Source of the DNA: Deltaproteobacteria bacterium
GTDB lineage: Bacteria > Desulfobacterota > Desulfobaccia > Desulfobaccales > 0-14-0-80-60-11
DNA length: 6,189 nucleotides
Direction: 5' to 3'
Assembly (NCBI GenBank): GCA_023381945.1
Contig: JAMCQY010000286.1
Location: 1-6,189, forward strand
Shown: positions 5,166 to 6,189 of the stretch, piece after piece
Layout of the letters: each line of letters opens with the position of its first letter
Position numbering within the stretch: position 1 is the stretch's first letter
Notes under the pieces: model-generated
What the model was told of the DNA's origin: nothing
What the model saw: the letters and a program-made list of their open reading frames with translations, nothing else
Databases searched by the model: none
Program-made: the position numbers and the translations under genes

Positions 5166-6158
5166 TCATTTTTTCTTTTCCCTTTTGGCCTTTTTCGCCT
5201 CTTCCGGTTTAACCGCGTTCTCCACCTCCAACTGACCCCGCCGGTAGGCCTCCTCGAACCTGCTTGCCGTGCCTTTGGGCAGTTTGACGCGGTAGGTCCC
5301 GGGGTTCAAGGCCGCCCCCTTGATCCAGGGGTTTAAAGTCTTGATGGCCCGGTAATAACTGCCGCAGGCCTCCGCCAACCGCCGCACCGGGGCGTGTTTT
5401 AGAAGAGTGATGCTGACTTCGTCGTATTCCAGCGGAGAATAAAGGTCCCCTGCGGGGATGTCGTAGCCATAGCGGGCCGGGTCCTCCAGGACGATCTTGG
5501 CGGCCAGGGCGCGGTAGACATAGCGTTCTGTTTCTTCCGGCAGGCTCAAATAATAATAGGAATTCACCCCCTGGAGGGCCATCTCCTTCTGCACCCGCCC
5601 TTCCCCGCAGTTGTAAGAGGCCAGGGCCAGGGGCCAGTTGTGGAAGATCTGATAGAGGTTCTGCAAATATTGTAAGGCCGCGTCGGTAGAAGCGCTGAAT
5701 TCCAGGCGTTCATCGATATTGTCGTTACATTTCAGTTGAAAGCGCTGGGCCGTAGGGGCCATAAATTGCCACGGACCTTGCGCTCCGGCCGAAGATTTGG
5801 CCTTCATGAGAAGATCGCTTTCGATGATCACCACATACTTCAAGTCCAGAGGCAGACGCCGGGCTCTGAGTTTTTGTTCTATCTCCGGAAAATAACGATG
5901 GCCCCTTTTCAGCCACATGGTGGTCTGGGCCCGGTTCCAGGTGATGATAGTAAATTCCCGGTCCAGGCTTTCCCGCACCGCCGGGTCGTTGAGCGGCACC
6001 GCTTCACCGCAAAAATACAGGCTCTCCGGAAGGCGGAAATAAGGCATGTGTGCCGCTTCACTGGGCGGCGCCGGCGGCGGGACCAAAGGGGCGTCGGCCC
6101 CCAAAGCGCCGGGCCAGAGCCACAGCATCGCCAGCAAGGCAAAAAATATCAGCATCAT
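5166..6158 (-). CDS. Lytic transglycosylase, MltD-like, with degenerate LysM
   Basis: A periplasmic peptidoglycan lytic transglycosylase of the Slt/MltD group, which cleaves the MurNAc-GlcNAc bond to form 1,6-anhydro-MurNAc. Residues 1-20 form a signal peptide (hydrophobic LIFFALLAMLWLWPGALG, cut before ADAP). There is no lipobox Cys, so the protein is probably soluble or weakly attached. The catalytic Glu113 lies in YVVIIESDL, followed by the family motifs GAQGPWQFM (125-133), LALASYNCGEGRV (177-189) and LPEETERYVYR (206-216). Residues 258-296 (VRRLAEACGSYYRAIKTLNPWI through VKLPKG) look like one divergent LysM module. The tail is lysine-rich (KKAKREKKK). At 330 residues it is shorter than MltD proteins with two or more LysM repeats. 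Two adjacent ATGs are possible; AGGA at 6163-6166 suits the first. It is the first visible gene of the leftward run; its promoter lies beyond the window edge. Confidence 0.9.
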   Translation of the reverse strand: MMLIFFALLAMLWLWPGALGADAPLVPPPAPPSEAAHMPYFRLPESLYFCGEAVPLNDPAVRESLDREFTIITWNRAQTTMWLKRGHRYFPEIEQKLRARRLPLDLKYVVIIESDLLMKAKSSAGAQGPWQFMAPTAQRFQLKCNDNIDERLEFSASTDAALQYLQNLYQIFHNWPLALASYNCGEGRVQKEMALQGVNSYYYLSLPEETERYVYRALAAKIVLEDPARYGYDIPAGDLYSPLEYDEVSITLLKHAPVRRLAEACGSYYRAIKTLNPWIKGAALNPGTYRVKLPKGTASRFEEAYRRGQLEVENAVKPEEAKKAKREKKK

Positions 6159-6189
6159 GAATTCCTACACCTTTTAGTTCCTAAGCAGT

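Noticed and set aside
1..6189. CRISPR arrays, tRNA or rRNA genes, insertion sequences, phage or toxin-antitoxin genes
   Set aside because: No regularly spaced repeats, cloverleaf sequences, rRNA blocks, transposase or integrase frames were seen on either strand. The two palindromes have no coding capacity for mobility.

Overview
The window (6,189 bases, GC-rich) looks like ordinary chromosomal DNA of a Gram-negative anaerobe. The best guess is a deltaproteobacterial lineage (Desulfobacterota, Geobacter/Desulfobacca-like). That guess is inference: it rests on the recalled resemblance of the MtaD-type deaminase to Geobacter-type sequences, the presence of an ATP-type PEP carboxykinase, a GYD-domain protein and an MltD-like transglycosylase, and two types of dispersed palindromic repeat. 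There are no rRNA, tRNA, CRISPR, phage or transposase genes.

Layout. Bases 1-479 (+) hold the 3' end of an ATP-dependent phosphoenolpyruvate carboxykinase gene. About 100 bases later comes a small GYD-domain protein (582-875, +) with a near-perfect Shine-Dalgarno, partly buried in a 13-bp inverted repeat. It converges on a two-gene leftward unit: an EcfT/CbiQ-type transporter membrane subunit (2117-2905, -) followed by a membrane-anchored SGNH/GDSL hydrolase (960-2054, -). A 58-bp palindromic repeat (914-971) lies in the convergent gap and runs into the hydrolase stop codon. A short divergent region (2906-2973) separates ecfT from an ArnE-like four-helix transporter subunit (2974-3348, +).

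Bases 3349-3593 are non-coding. They contain an intrinsic terminator reading leftward (3366-3400), a second dispersed palindromic repeat (3445-3519) and an orphan Shine-Dalgarno (3565-3572). The right part is a leftward run: lytic transglycosylase (5166-6158), then an MTA/SAH deaminase-like amidohydrolase (3855-5042), then a tightly coupled 84-residue protein of unknown function (3594-3848). The terminator is its likely 3' end.

How the genes work together: no single pathway links the window. The themes are central carbon metabolism (PEPCK), nucleoside/S-adenosyl salvage (deaminase), vitamin or metal uptake (EcfT, without its ATPase or substrate-binding partners here) and envelope biology (transglycosylase, SGNH hydrolase, ArnE-like carrier). 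I see no convincing undescribed system. The strongest anomaly is an apparent in-frame loss of about 50 residues from the deaminase, which removes the second strand/helix of the barrel and a conserved substrate-binding Glu but leaves all metal ligands.
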